Below, in pieces: positions 1 to 12,466 of a stretch of 60,000 bases of DNA (within the stretch, counting starts at the first letter, position 1; every line of letters begins with the position of its first letter). The notes beneath the pieces are model-generated. The model saw only the letters and a program-made list of their open reading frames with translations. It had not been told where the DNA came from and did no database searches. Position numbers and translations under genes: made by a program. The stretch is from Nematostella vectensis (Eukaryota; Cnidaria; Anthozoa; Actiniaria; Edwardsiidae). Location of the stretch: positions 7,131,070-7,191,069 of the forward strand of contig NC_064038.1 in assembly GCF_932526225.1 (NCBI RefSeq), written 5' to 3'.

Positions 1-299
1 CTTTTGCTCACGTGCAACCCTCTTTATATTCACCCTGGGTATGCTTTGCGTGCTCCTTTTCCTTCTTGCCGCTTCTTGCCGCTTTTTTATTAGATAAGGT
101 GGTTCGGTGTATTAGGGCCCCCTAATTGTCCCCCGAAATTTCTATATGATCGCAATTTTCGGCTAATGCTCGCATGCTCGCGCAAATTGTTTTCTCCGCC
201 GTGCTCGCATTGTATTTTTCGATGTGCTCGCTGCTCGATTTATTCAACAACTAAAAATGCTCGGTCTCGCATACAAAAAACGGGGTGCTCGCAAGCTAG

Positions 300-536
300 C
301 AAGTGCTCACCAAAGACTATCCGGGGGCCATCGATTTGTGGAGAAATTCCTTCCTTGGGCTTCCTTTGCGGCAGACCTGCCCTCCCCCTGCCCCCCAAAA
401 AGAGGCATCAAGTCTCCCCAGCCCTCCCCTGCCAGTCAATTACACCTGCACTGAAGCGAGGCTGTGTAAATTTGGCGGATCGAATCGACACGAGTGAGTC
501 GCCATTATACAGAGTAATCAACGCAAATCAGCCAAA
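300..536 (+). promoter_or_regulatory. Presumed promoter and 5' UTR of the ENSA gene
   Basis: This is the GC-richer stretch directly before the ENSA start codon. It has no TATA box at a fitting distance. A TTTGGCGG at 471-478 matches the E2F-type core, which would fit a cell-cycle gene, but one 8-mer is weak evidence. The open frames crossing this stretch (for example 166-540) run into the start codon and have biased, low-complexity translations, so they are not taken as genes. Confidence 0.35.
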
Positions 537-1007
537 ATGAGCGCTGAAGAACCCGCTACAAACGCTACTGAGGTACATAAAAATCTGCTACACTACAAGT
601 GCCGTTATTCGAGAACCTCATGTTTTCATGTCGTTTATTTTCAGCTCTCAGAGGAGGAGAAATTCAAGCGAAAGTTTCCCAACAAAAAACCGATGACAAC
701 CGATGTCATGCGAAAGAGACTGCAGAAAGGGGTTAGTTTTGGTAGAAAATCTTATTTTTCTGATACGATATGTCTGATTTAAAGTCCTTGGTATACGTTG
801 ATGTATTCCTAGGTGAAGTATTTCGATTCTGGCGATTATATGATGGCGAAAAGTAGAGACAAAAATCCAAGAGGACCCGTAAACCCTGCAGTCCTCGCAG
901 TCGGGAAAGGCATTCCTACACCGGACAAAATCCCTCACAGAAAAACATCAGTACCTAGTAAGTTAGCAGTGAATGAAGATTCCCCTTCCTTGGAAGTGTC
1001 TACGTAA
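537..1007 (+). CDS. ENSA: Alpha-endosulfine / ARPP-19 (ENSA-type PP2A-B55 inhibitor), read-through isoform
   Basis: Three coding exons, 537-572, 645-731 and 813-1007, give a 105-residue protein. Both introns are phase 0 with gt..ag ends. The start is the ATG after gccaaa; it opens MSAEEPATNATE. Exon 2 ends MRKRLQKG and exon 3 starts VKYFDSGDYMMAKS. The FDSGDY box is the family signature: Greatwall/MASTL phosphorylates its serine, and the phosphoprotein then binds and inhibits PP2A-B55 to allow mitotic entry. A second conserved patch, IPTPDKIPHRKTS, follows; RKTS resembles the C-terminal PKA-type site of vertebrate ENSA. Length is near that of vertebrate homologs (about 110-120). The protein is small, soluble and expected in cytoplasm and nucleus, mostly disordered. 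The frame is open from exon 3 to TAA at 1005-1007, and an AATAAA lies at 1232-1237. An alternative last exon is at 3230-3309. Confidence 0.93.
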
Positions 1008-3229
1008 ATTGTTGGACGTCGCAGGACACTAGTTGTTCTGCAGTTTATAAATTATGTCGCATTTTCTCCTTCTAAAAGGATGACGTTCGGCTCAAAAGTC
1101 TGGTTTACGTCGATAAATGATAGTTTTTTGTTGCTATCGTAGTTTATTTTTGCTCATTAGTCCTGTAATGCTTACTTAATTTTGTCTTAAAAGGCAGCTA
1201 CCGACCCGACACAACGAAAATGTTACATTGGAATAAATAGATGATCAGTTTTAGATTTTACACTGTATGTACACAAGCCAAATTCAGCGTCATAAAGAGT
1301 TTTGCTGTATTCTTTATTTTTAGACTATGAAATCATTATTTTTAAGGTTTTGATGATTTTTTTTTCAGTATTAATTGAACAAAGCTGCTTTTTCTCCCTG
1401 GATAGTAATATGTTCAATAGTAATATTTGCTTTCTAGGGCTAATATTTTTGTAGCCAGTTCAAACTGCCAGACCAACGCAATGAAAGTTGATTTCTACCA
1501 ATCATGTTCGACTTTGCTGCATGAATATTTTTATGGTGTGAGCTACCCACAAGATTTTCATAGTGTGTTTTAGAGACTTATCACTGATTATTTCAAGTAA
1601 AAATAAGTATTAATAGACCTATACTAAAACAAACACCAAACAGCAAGCTTTTGCATTAGGGAGAATGTACTGATTTAATGTCTGATCTCTGCCACCTTGT
1701 TCTGTCAACACCGAATGGCTGTTTCTGGTTTTATTTGGTATAGTTTTTTTTTTTTAAACTGAGCTAATGTTTGAAGAAAATAAATTCCGATAATAGACAG
1801 GGACAGTTGTTTTTAGAAAATTTAGTACATAAAAAACACGAGTTTATGAGAGTTCCAACCCTTGTGACCTTTTGATCTTGCACTCACACACTCTCATTGA
1901 CTCTCGACAACTCTCATTCACTTTGAACATGTTCAAATTTGAAATAAAAGATAATGAGATTTGTCACAATTTGATTGTGGGAAAGAGAATTTCAACCAGT
2001 TTTTACAAAAAGTGAAATTTGACAGAAATTCCAGTGAAATTCCAGATTCAAATGAATCCTAAATCCAAATGATTAACTGTGCTGATTCTTGGATGAAAAT
2101 ATGACTATTCTTATCAACTCTCAAAGACCATTTGACATCAACCCTATGAGCGCTAGAAAGAGTGGAACTCGCATTGACTGAACAACTCTCATCTCTATTC
2201 AATCAACGCTTAACTTGTGTCTAATCTTAGGTGTCCCTGAATACTCCAAGTGGGCAATCACTGACACACCAATACAATGAAAACTTGATAAACCATTTTA
2301 TAGAAACACTTGGTATAATAGTAGTTTGGCAAAAATGTTTCACTATAACCTAAAAGTCTGGTGATATTATTATGCAAGTGCAATGTAGTCAGTGCCAAAG
2401 AGCACAACTGGGTTTATTTTATGGTGCTTGTGTTTGGCTGAGTCTCTATTACTGTAATTTATAACCATTCTTGTGTACTTTACTACTTCTGCTCCGACTA
2501 CTGTTAATTTTGTTAAATCAGGATCATTATTAATACCAGCATACACATTTGCTAAATGGTGCTATCCTAAATTAACATGAAAATAAACCTGCATTTGTAC
2601 TCTAAACATCTAGCATCTACTAGATCATGTACTGTACACACATACTCCATCACAATATAGTTTGGTGGTATTAAAATAGTGTCTCCTTTGGGCATTTGGT
2701 TAGATTTTTGTGATGTCTAAAATTATCAAGCTAGAATTCTGGCCTCAACTATGAATCTTTGAATGAGTTTCATTATTCAGACATCACAAACCCTGATTTG
2801 ATGGCTGTGTTATCATGATTTATTTCTCTTTTAGTGTAAGAGCCTGTTTTTTTAAAAAGTATAATCATCCTTTTCATGTTTCCCTCCACAATTTTGAAAA
2901 GTAATTTTCTTTCTATGGAAGGAAGACAAACATTTGCCAAGATTTTTGCTACACAATAAACAATGGTTTAACAGCTGGTCAGTGCCCCAACCAAAGGCTT
3001 AGTTACTTGTCAAGATGGCATGGAAACTTAATACACTACAGTATATTTTTGTTTTAACAGTGTGAAATAAGTTTTAAATAAGTGTTTATTTATGTTGAAT
3101 GCCTCTTTAAGGAATCAAATAATATAGAAATTCTAGTAATGTGACAAACAAGAGTGAGAAAGATAATAGCTTACATTTTATGTAATCCTTTAAAATAATA
3201 TAATACTAATCCCTATTTCCTCCTTTCAG
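1008..3229 (+). other. ENSA alternative intron / 3' UTR, no other gene seen
   Basis: AT-rich sequence with no frame longer than chance and no transposon protein. It would be 3' UTR up to about 1250 in the short transcript and intron 958-3229 in the long one. No repeat shared with the rest of the window was noticed. Confidence 0.5.
1232..1237 (+). terminator. Polyadenylation signal for the short ENSA transcript
   Basis: AATAAA lies 225 bases after the stop at 1007, a fitting distance for the read-through isoform. Confidence 0.4.
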
Positions 3230-3309
3230 TGACAGAGCACCCCGTCACCCAGACAGTGCCGACACATCCCCACCAGCCACACCACACCAATGTTGAAGTT
3301 GAGAACTAA
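3230..3309 (+). CDS. ENSA: Alternative last exon of the ENSA gene
   Basis: Inside exon 3 a strong donor (gtaagt, 958-963) follows the first base of a codon. A strong acceptor at 3228-3229 has a branch-point-like tactaat and a pyrimidine tract just before it. Joining 957 to 3230 keeps the frame and adds a His/Pro/Thr-rich tail that starts TEHPVTQTVPTHP and stops at TAA 3307-3309, giving a protein of about 115 residues. The spliced form loses the SKLAVNED tail of the read-through form, which resembles the SKLAG end of vertebrate ENSA. Both isoforms are predictions from splice signals; vertebrate ENSA is known to have alternative C-termini. AATAAA signals at 4064-4069 and 4090-4095 would end this transcript. 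Confidence 0.6.
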
Positions 3310-4063
3310 TATTAATTTTAATAGCTGATTTGTAAATTATAGCAAAGATGACTTGCTTGTCAAAGTTACCTAAGTATTTCAAGTTTTTTTTTTTCTGTCG
3401 AGTGGGCTTGTCTATTTGGTTCTCAGAGCAGTGATTATTGTCCTTCACAGAACACACTTCATTACCCTTAATACATAATATCATACCTGGTTCTACCAAT
3501 ATTCACATAATTCCAGCTTTACTTGGGTGTATTAGAATGTAGAGGCTTTCCATTACATTGCCATGACTAAATTGTGCGGATGAAAAACGTAAAGCAATGA
3601 TTTCAATCATTGTAATACAAAAATACTGTAAATCCTCACATTTGGAATCATTTGGAGATAAAGCTTCCTCAGAAAGTGGGTACTGTTTAAATACTTGTTG
3701 CAGATAACAAGGTTTCTTGATCAGTGCAACAGATAGAGTAGTGCCTTTAATTGTATTTATTGGAGGGACAAGGCATGTTTGTAATAGATGCTATGCTACA
3801 GTTGATGTTTTCTACAGATTTTAATGTTGTAACGGTAATAATTAAATGTTATATCACAATGTCAATGCTGCTTTGTTTAATACAGTATCTGCTATTTGTG
3901 ACAGAAAACTGTATGTGCTCTGTGAATGTGGTGTTATTTCAGAAGTGCTGAGTGTACCGTTGGATGTATGTAGTAAACTTTTCAGGCTTTGAGTTTGTTG
4001 TCAGGCAGATCGTTAATTTAAAATGTATTTTTATATGTATAAACTGTTGTCAAATTATTCGAT

Positions 4064-4095
4064 AATAAAAAGCTATTCAAGATTGTCTGAATAAA
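4064..4095 (+). terminator. Paired polyadenylation signals for the spliced ENSA transcript
   Basis: AATAAA occurs at 4064-4069 and again at 4090-4095. They lie about 750 bases after the stop of the alternative exon, with an AT-rich, gene-free stretch between that fits a 3' UTR. Confidence 0.45.
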
Positions 4096-4099
4096 ATGT

Positions 4100-5300
4100 C
4101 TTTTACTCTTAAATGGCTTGATAAAAAACAGCAAGTTATTTGTTTAGATCATTGTCCGCGGAGGGAAATGGTTCTAAAAGTTTCACAGTTTTAGTACCAT
4201 TTCTCATCCTTGGACATTATCTGCCAATATCAGCAGCCAGAAGGGGTTTATTTATTGGCTAAATACACCAGGTCCGTAGCAGGGTGTGGGGCATTGGAGG
4301 CACTTGCCCCCCCACCCTTCTACGGGCTTTCCTTATGTAATGGGCCCATGGACGTATTTCTCTAAGCCCGTTACTAGGGAAATTGAAAAGACTATAGCTC
4401 GGAGAAGGTTATTTTGAGGAGAAGTGTAGAAGTACACTCGTAAGGCCTAACATGATTGGCTAGATTACCCTCATTGTTCTATTGTATTCCCGTTCTTTGT
4501 CTGTGTTGCATCAATCCAAACCAATCCAATGTGGTAAAATCTTCCGATAGCTTCTACATGGCCCGTTTTAGTTCTAAATCCTGGCTAATAGCTAAAAATA
4601 TCACCTTTCTGTTTCTAAAAAAAGAATCGACGCAAACTTTGAGAACCTCTTTTCAGTCTCTAAGGACCGCTCTGTTCTATATATATATCTCAACCCTTAT
4701 CGGCGAAATGAGCTCATTGTTTCTATTGATGTTCCCAAGTCGCCTAAGATCAAACTCAGAAAGCGGACTCCCGTAAGCATCCACATTCTAGCGGCCACAC
4801 CAAGACGACAAAAGGATAAGATTTGTCAAGCATGAAGGGGAGGTATCTTTTAGATGGAAAAAAAAAAAAAAACATGAAACGAAACAAACCACGGCGTATA
4901 ACAGGTCTTTGGGCCTGTGTTAAACCATAGGTAAATATTACTCATATTTCACGTCCCCCTCCCCTTCCTGATAATTATTGCACAGGTCCTCAGACTAAAT
5001 CGGCTAAATAGCGCAAAACTCGCTGTAAGAAAGACCGATACCAGGGATGTAGTTGAATTTAGAATCCTCAGATTCTATATCACTGAAATTAGGATTTCTA
5101 CTGTAATAAAAACATGTTATTTCCGTCTGCGCTTCTTGTGTCCGTTCGCTCGTATGGTCTTGCGCTTCAAAATGTGAGAACTCGATCGCGCCAAGAATAA
5201 GAAATGTGACCTAATCATGTGGAAAATCCGCTAGTTTAATCGAAAACGGGCCCTGTTTTCTGGTTTAGATTATTATGAATTCTACTTAACGTACCTTTTT
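4100..5300. other. Intergenic stretch between ENSA and the repeat block
   Basis: No supported gene. Around 4267-4400 a G/C-rich patch (gcagggtgtggggcattgg followed by a C run and tacgggc) looks like a decayed short transposon end, but no clear inverted repeats or target duplication could be set. The open frame 4456-4776 has no recognisable features. Confidence 0.3.
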
Positions 5301-5899
5301 ACTTAAATCTAAAGGTGTTTAGTGCTAGTGCTAACACGATTTCTGGGTTCTTTCAAGTTTTTCATTTCACTGCTCCCTTTAAATCTTTCTCCTTCATTAA
5401 GAAGAAGAGCAATTTGAAGATTTGCGCAGAGTTTTGGGTAACCAATGTAAAGCCGAAATTTTTCCTTCGAATAAACCCCCCCATGACATCAGCTATTTCT
5501 AAAAAAAAAACACTTGGCTAAACGTTTGATAGCCAGGGAAATCGTTCGAATTTGTATCAAAAGAAAACAAATGCAAACGTTTTGATTATTATGGAAAAAT
5601 TAGGTTAAACTTAGTAGTGTTGTTTCTAGAAAAATTGTAGTGGGATAACTTCGCCTGTTTAAAAAGTAGTATGAATTATTAAAAGAAGATTGTTTTCACC
5701 CATTTAACATGTCTTATGAGATTATTCTCCCATAATGATGATAGAGAAGCTAAGAGCAACATCACCTCCTTGCCGGTAGTGCAAGCGTTGTTTTTAGTAA
5801 AATTAGATTTAAGATTAAGTTGCTTGACGATTTCAATGAGTGCTAATCTATACGGACCCTCAACAAAACGCATTCTGAAAGTTTCTGTCACCCTAGAAA

Positions 5900-8800
5900 T
5901 ATACCTAGTGTGAGAAAGAACCATTTCCATGCCATCGGCTGTTTTGCAAAGGGCTTCAGAATTGCTTGGATGACTCTGCTGAATTAAGAGTAACATTTGT
6001 TTTTAAATAGTTATTTTAAACTTTCTTCAACAGTTTTCTTGCGAAAAACACGTTTGTACGAGATTCAAAGTAGTACTCAAAGGTCTTTGGTCTTTAGTGT
6101 TCTTGCTGTTTAAAGTTTTTGTCACCCTTCCTAGCAAAATATCTAGTGTGAGAAAGCACCATTTCCATCGACTGTTTTACAGAGGGTACAATTGCTTGGA
6201 TGGTACCTGCCAAATCAAGAGTAACCTTTGTTTTTTAAATAGTTATTTCAAGATTTCTTCACCTATTTGTCTTCCAATAATTGAGAACAATAACAAATGT
6301 GTGGCTGACAAGGGCACTTTGCAACTTTATCATTATCTCATCAGTTACCAGAAAATTCCTTGATTTAAACGAGGCTTTTGGGATCTTTAAAGATCTCTTT
6401 TCGATCTCTTTTTTAGATCTATCCTTTCATCAGGGAGAAGAAAAATTTGCGCAAAGTCTTTCTAACTAAATGAAAATTCGAATAGTCTTGTTGGAGATCC
6501 GTTATTGATCGAAAATAGTTTGATAATGACGTAGTTTGTATAAACTTTGTAAAAGCAGCTGAGGTTGGTTTTTAGAAGCGGCAAACGACAAAACCATGTT
6601 TATGTAGCAACATAATTCAAGAAAGATCTCCTTTTTTCCGTGACTTCGGAAAAATCTGTTTTAATTTATCATTTTCGTTTATGTTGTCTTATTTCTTGCG
6701 ATGCAAGATGTCACAGAGCGATGGATATCTTGTTCATGATATTCTTCTCTTAAAAACAGCTCTAGCTGTTTTTTTCTTGTAAAAGCAGCTGTAGGTTGGT
6801 TTTTAGAATCGACAAACGACAAAACCATGTTTTTTCTAGCAGCATAATTCAAGAAGGATATCTTTTTTTCGTCACTTAGGAAAAATCTTTATCATTTTTT
6901 TTTTCTCAATTCAAATACCAGACAATTCCTTGACTTGAACATGACTATTGCGGTCTTTAAAGATCTCTTTTCAATCTTTTCTTTAGATCTTGCTCCAGGT
7001 ATAAGAACTATTTGAAAATTTGCGCAAAGTTTTTGTAACTAAATCAAAGTTCCAATAGTTGTGGGAGATCCGGGATTGAACGAAAATGGTTTGATAATGA
7101 CGTAGTTTGAATAAACTTTGTAAAAGCAGTTGTAGCGAGGTTTTAGAAGCGACAAAAGACAAAACCATATTTATCTGTCAGCATAATTCAAGAAGGATCT
7201 CCTTTATTTCGTGACTTCGGAAAAATATCATTTAATTATCATTTTCTTTTGTATTGTTTTATTTCTTGCGATGCAAGATGTCACTGAGAATGGCTATCTT
7301 CTTCTAAGAATTTAGAATTTGTAAATGAGATTTCGTTATATATTTTCGGTTTTGAGTACTACATCGAATTCTTAGCGGTCGGAGGTACGTACCCAAAACT
7401 GTCGGATATTTTTTATTCCTTTTTACGCGAATACCCCATGACGACATCGGTATTTTAAAAATTTGTCCAGATTTTATAGCAGGTCGGAATTTAGTTCGAA
7501 TTTTTCTCGAGAGAAATAAAAGAAACGAAAAGGTTTTGATCATTATGGAATTCGGTTAAACTTTAGTAGCATTCTCTTTATACTTGAATATATTGTAGTG
7601 GGAAAACTTCGCCTATTTGAAAATTCGAATGAATTATTAAGAGGTTGTTTTTACCCTCTTAACACGTCTTAATGACATTAATCCTCCCATAATTATAATG
7701 GAGATCTGAGAGCAACATTTTTCTCCTTGCCGGTAAGTGCAAACGTTATATTTAGTAAAATTTGATTTAAGATTGAGTTAAAACGTTAAAATTTGGTTCG
7801 AATTTGAATCAAAAGAAAACAAATGCAAACGTTTTGATTATTATGGAATAATTAGGTTAATCTTAGTAGTGTTGTTTCTAGAAAAATTGTAGTGGGATAA
7901 CTTCGCCTGTTTAAAAAGTAGTATGAATTATTAAAAGAAGATTGTTTTCACCCATTTAACATGTCTTATGAGATTATTCTCCCATAATGATGATAGAGAA
8001 GCTAAGAGCAACATCACCTCCTTGCCGGTAAGTGCAAGCGTTGTTTTTAGTAAAATTAGATTTAAGATTAAGTTGCTTGACGATTGGTTGCCACTCAAGG
8101 AACATTTTTATTTCAATGAATGCTAATCTATACGGACCTTCAACAAAACGCATTCTGAGACTTCTTGTGTTTCAAATAATCAAAAAATACCAATGAATTA
8201 TTATTTAGAATATTCACTGATGGCTGAGGTTGATTTATATAAAAAAAATTGACAAAGGTAGAGCAGCACATAAAACATAATTTTTTTAAGAAAAGTCATG
8301 CTAATCTATACGGACCTTCAACAAAACGCATTCTGAGACTTCTTGTGTTTCAAATAATCAAAAAATACCAATGAATTATTATTTAGAATATTCACTGATG
8401 GCTGAGGTTGATTTATATAAAAAAAATTGACAAAGGTAGAGCAGCACATAAAACATAATTTTTTTAAGAAAAGTCAGCTTTTCTTAAGTTTCCTAGTTTC
8501 TTGGGAAAAACACGTTTGTAAGGGAGGTACAGTATAGTAGTATTTAACGGTCTTTGGTCTCTAGTGTTCTTGCTGTTTAAAGTTTCTGTCACGCTAGCAA
8601 AATACCTAGTGTGAGAAAACACCATTTCAATCGGCTGTTTTGCAAAGCGTTTCAGAATTGTTTGGATGGAATCTGCTAAATCAAGAGTAACCTTTGTGTT
8701 TTTTCAAGATTTCTTCACCTTTTTCTTTTCCAAAATCGAGAACAATAACAAGTGTGTGGCTGACAAGAGCACTTTACAAATTTATCATTATCTCAATTCA

Positions 8801-11400
8801 CTTACCAGAAAGTTGCTTGGCTAAAACATGACTTTTGGGATCTTTAAAGATCTCTTTTCAACATTTTTCTTTAGACCTTTCTCCTTTATCAGGTAGAAGA
8901 GCTCTTTGAAGATTTGCGCAAAGTTTTTGTAACTAAATGAAAGTTTGAAAAGTTATTGTGGGAGATCCGAGATTGAACGAAAATAGTTTGATAATGACGG
9001 AGTTTTGTTAAACTTTGTAAAAGCAGCTGTTGGTTTTTAGAAGCGACAAACGACAAAACCATGTTTATCTATCAGCATAATTCAAGAAGGATCTCCTTTT
9101 TTCCGTGACTTCGGAAAAATATGTTTTAATTTATCATTTTCGTTTATGTTGTCCTATTTCTTCCGATGCAAAATGTCACAGAGCGATGGATATCTTGCTC
9201 AGGATATTCTTCTTTCCTTTTTACTCTATTACCCCCTGAAGACATCAGTATTTTCAAAAAATTGTCCAGATTTTATAGCAAGTCGAAATTTAGTTCGAAT
9301 TTTTCTCGAGAGAAATAAAAGAGACGAAAAGGTTTTGATCATTATGGAATTCGGTTAAACTTTAGTAGCATTCTCTTTATACTTGAATATATTGTAGTGG
9401 GATAACTTCGCCCATTTGAAAATTCGAATGAATTATTAAGAGGTTGTTTTTACCAATTAAACACGTCTTAATGGCATTATTCTCCCATAATTATATTAGA
9501 GATCTGAGAGCAACATTTTTCTCTTTGCCGGTAAGTGCAAACGTTATTTTTTAGTAAAATTAGACTTAAGATTGAGTTAAAACTGTTGCCAATCAAGGAA
9601 CATTTTTATTTCAATAAATGCTAATCTAAACGGGCATTCACCAAAACGCATTCTGAAACTTCTTGTGTTTCAAATAATCAAAATAAACCAATGAATTATT
9701 ATTTTAGAATATTCACTGACGACTGAGGTTGATTTATATAAAGAGGGTGACAAAGGTAGAACAGTACTTATAACATCATTTTTACGAGCTTTTTTTAGTT
9801 TCTTGGGAAAAACACGTTTGTACGAGATTCACAGTAGTATTCAAAGGTCTTCGGTCTCTAGTGATCTTGCTGTTTAAAGTTTCTGTCACCACAGAAAAAA
9901 TACCTAGTGTGAGAAAGCACCATTTCCATGCCATCGGCTGTTTTGCAAAGGGCTTCAGAATTGCTTGGATGACTCTGCTGAATTAAGAGTAACATTTGTT
10001 TTTAAATAGTTATTTTAAACTTTCTTCAACAGTTTTCTTGCGAAAAACACGTTTTTACGAGATTCAAAGTAGTACTCAAAGGTCTTTGGTCTTTAGTGTT
10101 CTTGCTGTTTAAAGTTTTTGTCACCCTTCCTAGCAAAATATCTAGTGTGAGAAAGCACCATTCCCATCGACTGTTTTACAGAGGGTACAATTGTTTGGAT
10201 GGAATCTGCCAAATCAAGAGTAACCTTTGTTTTTTAAATAGTTATTTCAAGATTTCTTCACCTATTTGTTTTCCAATAATTGAGAACAATAACAAATGTG
10301 TGGCTGACAAGGGCATTTTACAACTTTATCATTATCTCATCAATTTAGTTACCAGAAAATTCCTTGGTTTAAACATGGCTTTTGGGATCTTTAAAGATCT
10401 CATTTATCAGTTTTTGTAACTAAATGAAAATTCGAATAGTCTTGTGGGAGATCCGAGATTGAACGAACAAAATAGTTTGATAATGACGGAGTTTGGAAAA
10501 ACTTTGTGAAAGCAGCTGCAGGTTGGTTTTTAGAAGCGGCAAACGATGCGGCAAACGACAAAACCATGTTTACGTAGCAACATAATTCAAGAACGATCTC
10601 CTTTTTTCGTGACTTAGGAAAAATCTGTCTTAATTTATCATTTTCGTTTATATGTTGTCTTATTTCTTGCGATGCAAGATGTCACAGAGCGATGGATATC
10701 TTGTTCAGGATATTCTTCTCTTAAAAACAGCTGTAGCAGTTTTTTTCTTGTAAAAGCAGCTGTAGGTTGGTTAGAAGCGACACACGACAAAAACCATGTT
10801 TTTCTAGCAGCATAATGCAATAAGGATCTTCTTTTTTCGTGACTTCGGAAAAATCTTTCTCATTTTTTTCTCAAATCAAATACCAGACAATTCCTTGACT
10901 TAAACATGACTATTGCGGTCTTGATCTTTTTTCAATCTTTTTCTTTAGATCTTTCTCCAGAGATAAGAACTGTTTGAAAATTTGCGTAAAAATTTGTAAC
11001 TAAATGAAAGTTCGAATAGTATTGTGGGAGATCCGGGATTGAACGAGAATGGTTTGATAATTACGTAGTTTGAATAAACTTTGTAAAAGCAGCTGTAGCG
11101 AGGTTTTCGAAGCGACAAAAGACAAAACCATATTTATCTATCAGCATAATTCAAGAAGGATCTCCTTTTTTTCGTGACTTCGGAAAAATATCTTTTAATT
11201 ATCATTTTCTTTTGTATTGTTTTATTTCTTGCGATGCAAGATGCCACTGAGCATGGCTATCTTCTTCTTAGTATTTAGAATTTGTAAATGAGATTTCGTT
11301 ATATATTTTTGGTTTTGAGTACTACATCGAATTCTTAGCGGTCGGAGGTACGTACCCAAAACTGTTGGATATTTTTTATTCCTTTCTTTTTTATTCCTTT
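5900..11400. repeat. Higher-order ~4-kb tandem duplication inside block 1
   Basis: Landmarks at 5905, 6147, 6701 and 7271 reappear at 9902, 10140, 10670 and 11234, each about 3.96-4.0 kb later. The 240-base spacing of the first pair is kept. The match runs from about 5900-7410 to 9895-11370. Near-identical text over long stretches (for example 5920-6060 against 9920-10055) points to a fairly recent event. Confidence 0.8.
8121..8478. repeat. Near-perfect 178-bp tandem duplication
   Basis: The sequence starting tgctaatctatacggacc at 8121 begins again at 8299, giving a period of 178. The two copies read identically along almost their whole length, including runs of T and A, so the duplication is very recent or was created by assembly. 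Confidence 0.9.
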
Positions 11401-11832
11401 CTCCAGGGATAAGAGCTATTTGAAAATTTGCGCAAAGTTTTTGTAATTAAATAAAAATTCGAAAGTATTGTGGGAGATCCGAGATTGAACGAAAATGGTT
11501 TGATAATGACGTAGTTTAAATAAACTTTGTAAAAGCATCTTTAGCGAGGTTTTTGAAGCGAAAAAAGACAAAACCATATTTATCTATCAGCATAATTCAA
11601 GAAGGACTTCCTTTTTCTCGCGAGACGTGGATAATTTCTTTTAATTAACCTTTTTTACATTGTTTTATTTCTTGCAATGCAAGATTGTCACAAAGCGGTG
11701 TCTATCTTCTTGTTAGTAGTCAGAATTTGTATGAAGTTTCGTTGTAAAATTTTGGTTTTGAGTATTATAACCAATTTGTTGCGATAGGCAGTACGGTCCC
11801 AAAACTGCAGGATATTCTTTTTTTCCTTTTCA

Positions 11833-12466
11833 CTTTTCAGATTCCGCTAGATTCAATCTTCTTGAAAATCAAATTATTTTCCATTCATTCAAGTTAAATG
11901 GAAGCAATATTTTTATATCAAAATAAAAATGTCTGAATCTGCCCGATGATTTTTTTCCTAAATTCAGAGTAACACCTAACGACACTTCAATCTTGAAGAA
12001 CACGATTTGTTGGCTAAAAACCGACCAGTCAAAATCCGCGATAGATGAATCTTTATTTTACCCCAAAATTGTCCTCGCAATCTTTGAAAACAATAAATGC
12101 ACTCTTGCCTACAAAGATCCATCCCCGAATTTACGCCCCCTGCTATGCTAAGTCCAAACCCTAAGGTAACTGTGAGAGGGACAAGAGGACCAGTGTTGCA
12201 CAAGAATAAATTCAAAGATAGTTAATTCGAGCGCAAGCCGCACATCTTCTAAAAAAAATCAATCTGAACAAGTATATATGTATTATTAAAATCTAAAAAA
12301 AATACGAAAATTACCAAAATGAGTCTTCTATAGGGAACGTGGTATAAAATCTATTAAGTTCGAGTAGGATATCAAATGTAAAAACTAACGAAATACAATT
12401 TTTGAAATCTCAGTAACAAATAAAAACATTTTAAACACCATCATTATATTTCAGCTAAAATCACCA
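11833..12466 (+). promoter_or_regulatory. Upstream region of gene A, duplicated before gene B
   Basis: From tcagattccgctagattc (about 11836) to the start codon the sequence closely matches 50188-50842 before gene B. A splice acceptor (tatatttcag, ending 12454) lies just before the start codon in both copies, so a 5' UTR intron is likely and the true promoter may lie further upstream, possibly inside the repeat block. The minus-strand open frame 11976-12215 lies in this region and shows nothing protein-like. Confidence 0.5.

Larger units (their letters stand above)
5300..11830. repeat. Block 1 of a non-coding repeat family upstream of gene A
   Basis: The same landmarks recur many times. One group contains atgcaagatgtcacagagcg or close variants at about 6701, 7271, 9166, 10670, 11234 and 11678. 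A second group contains cctagtgtgagaaag at about 5905, 6147, 8608, 9902 and 10140. A third contains gtagtgggataacttcgcc at about 5638, 7595, 7890 and 9396. The landmarks keep the same order, so a unit of roughly 1.5-2 kb has been copied in tandem with deletions. No copy has a long open frame, a transposase or reverse transcriptase motif, or clear terminal repeats. The same family makes up 35400-38185, 43009-45480 and remnants at 49500-50100. Confidence 0.85.

Noticed and set aside
166-540. 124-residue open frame ending at the ENSA start codon
   Set aside because: Composition is low-complexity and promoter-like; it overlaps the 5' UTR and has no domain.
3751-3951. 66-residue open frame
   Set aside because: Lies in the probable ENSA 3' UTR, no domain, AT-rich codons.
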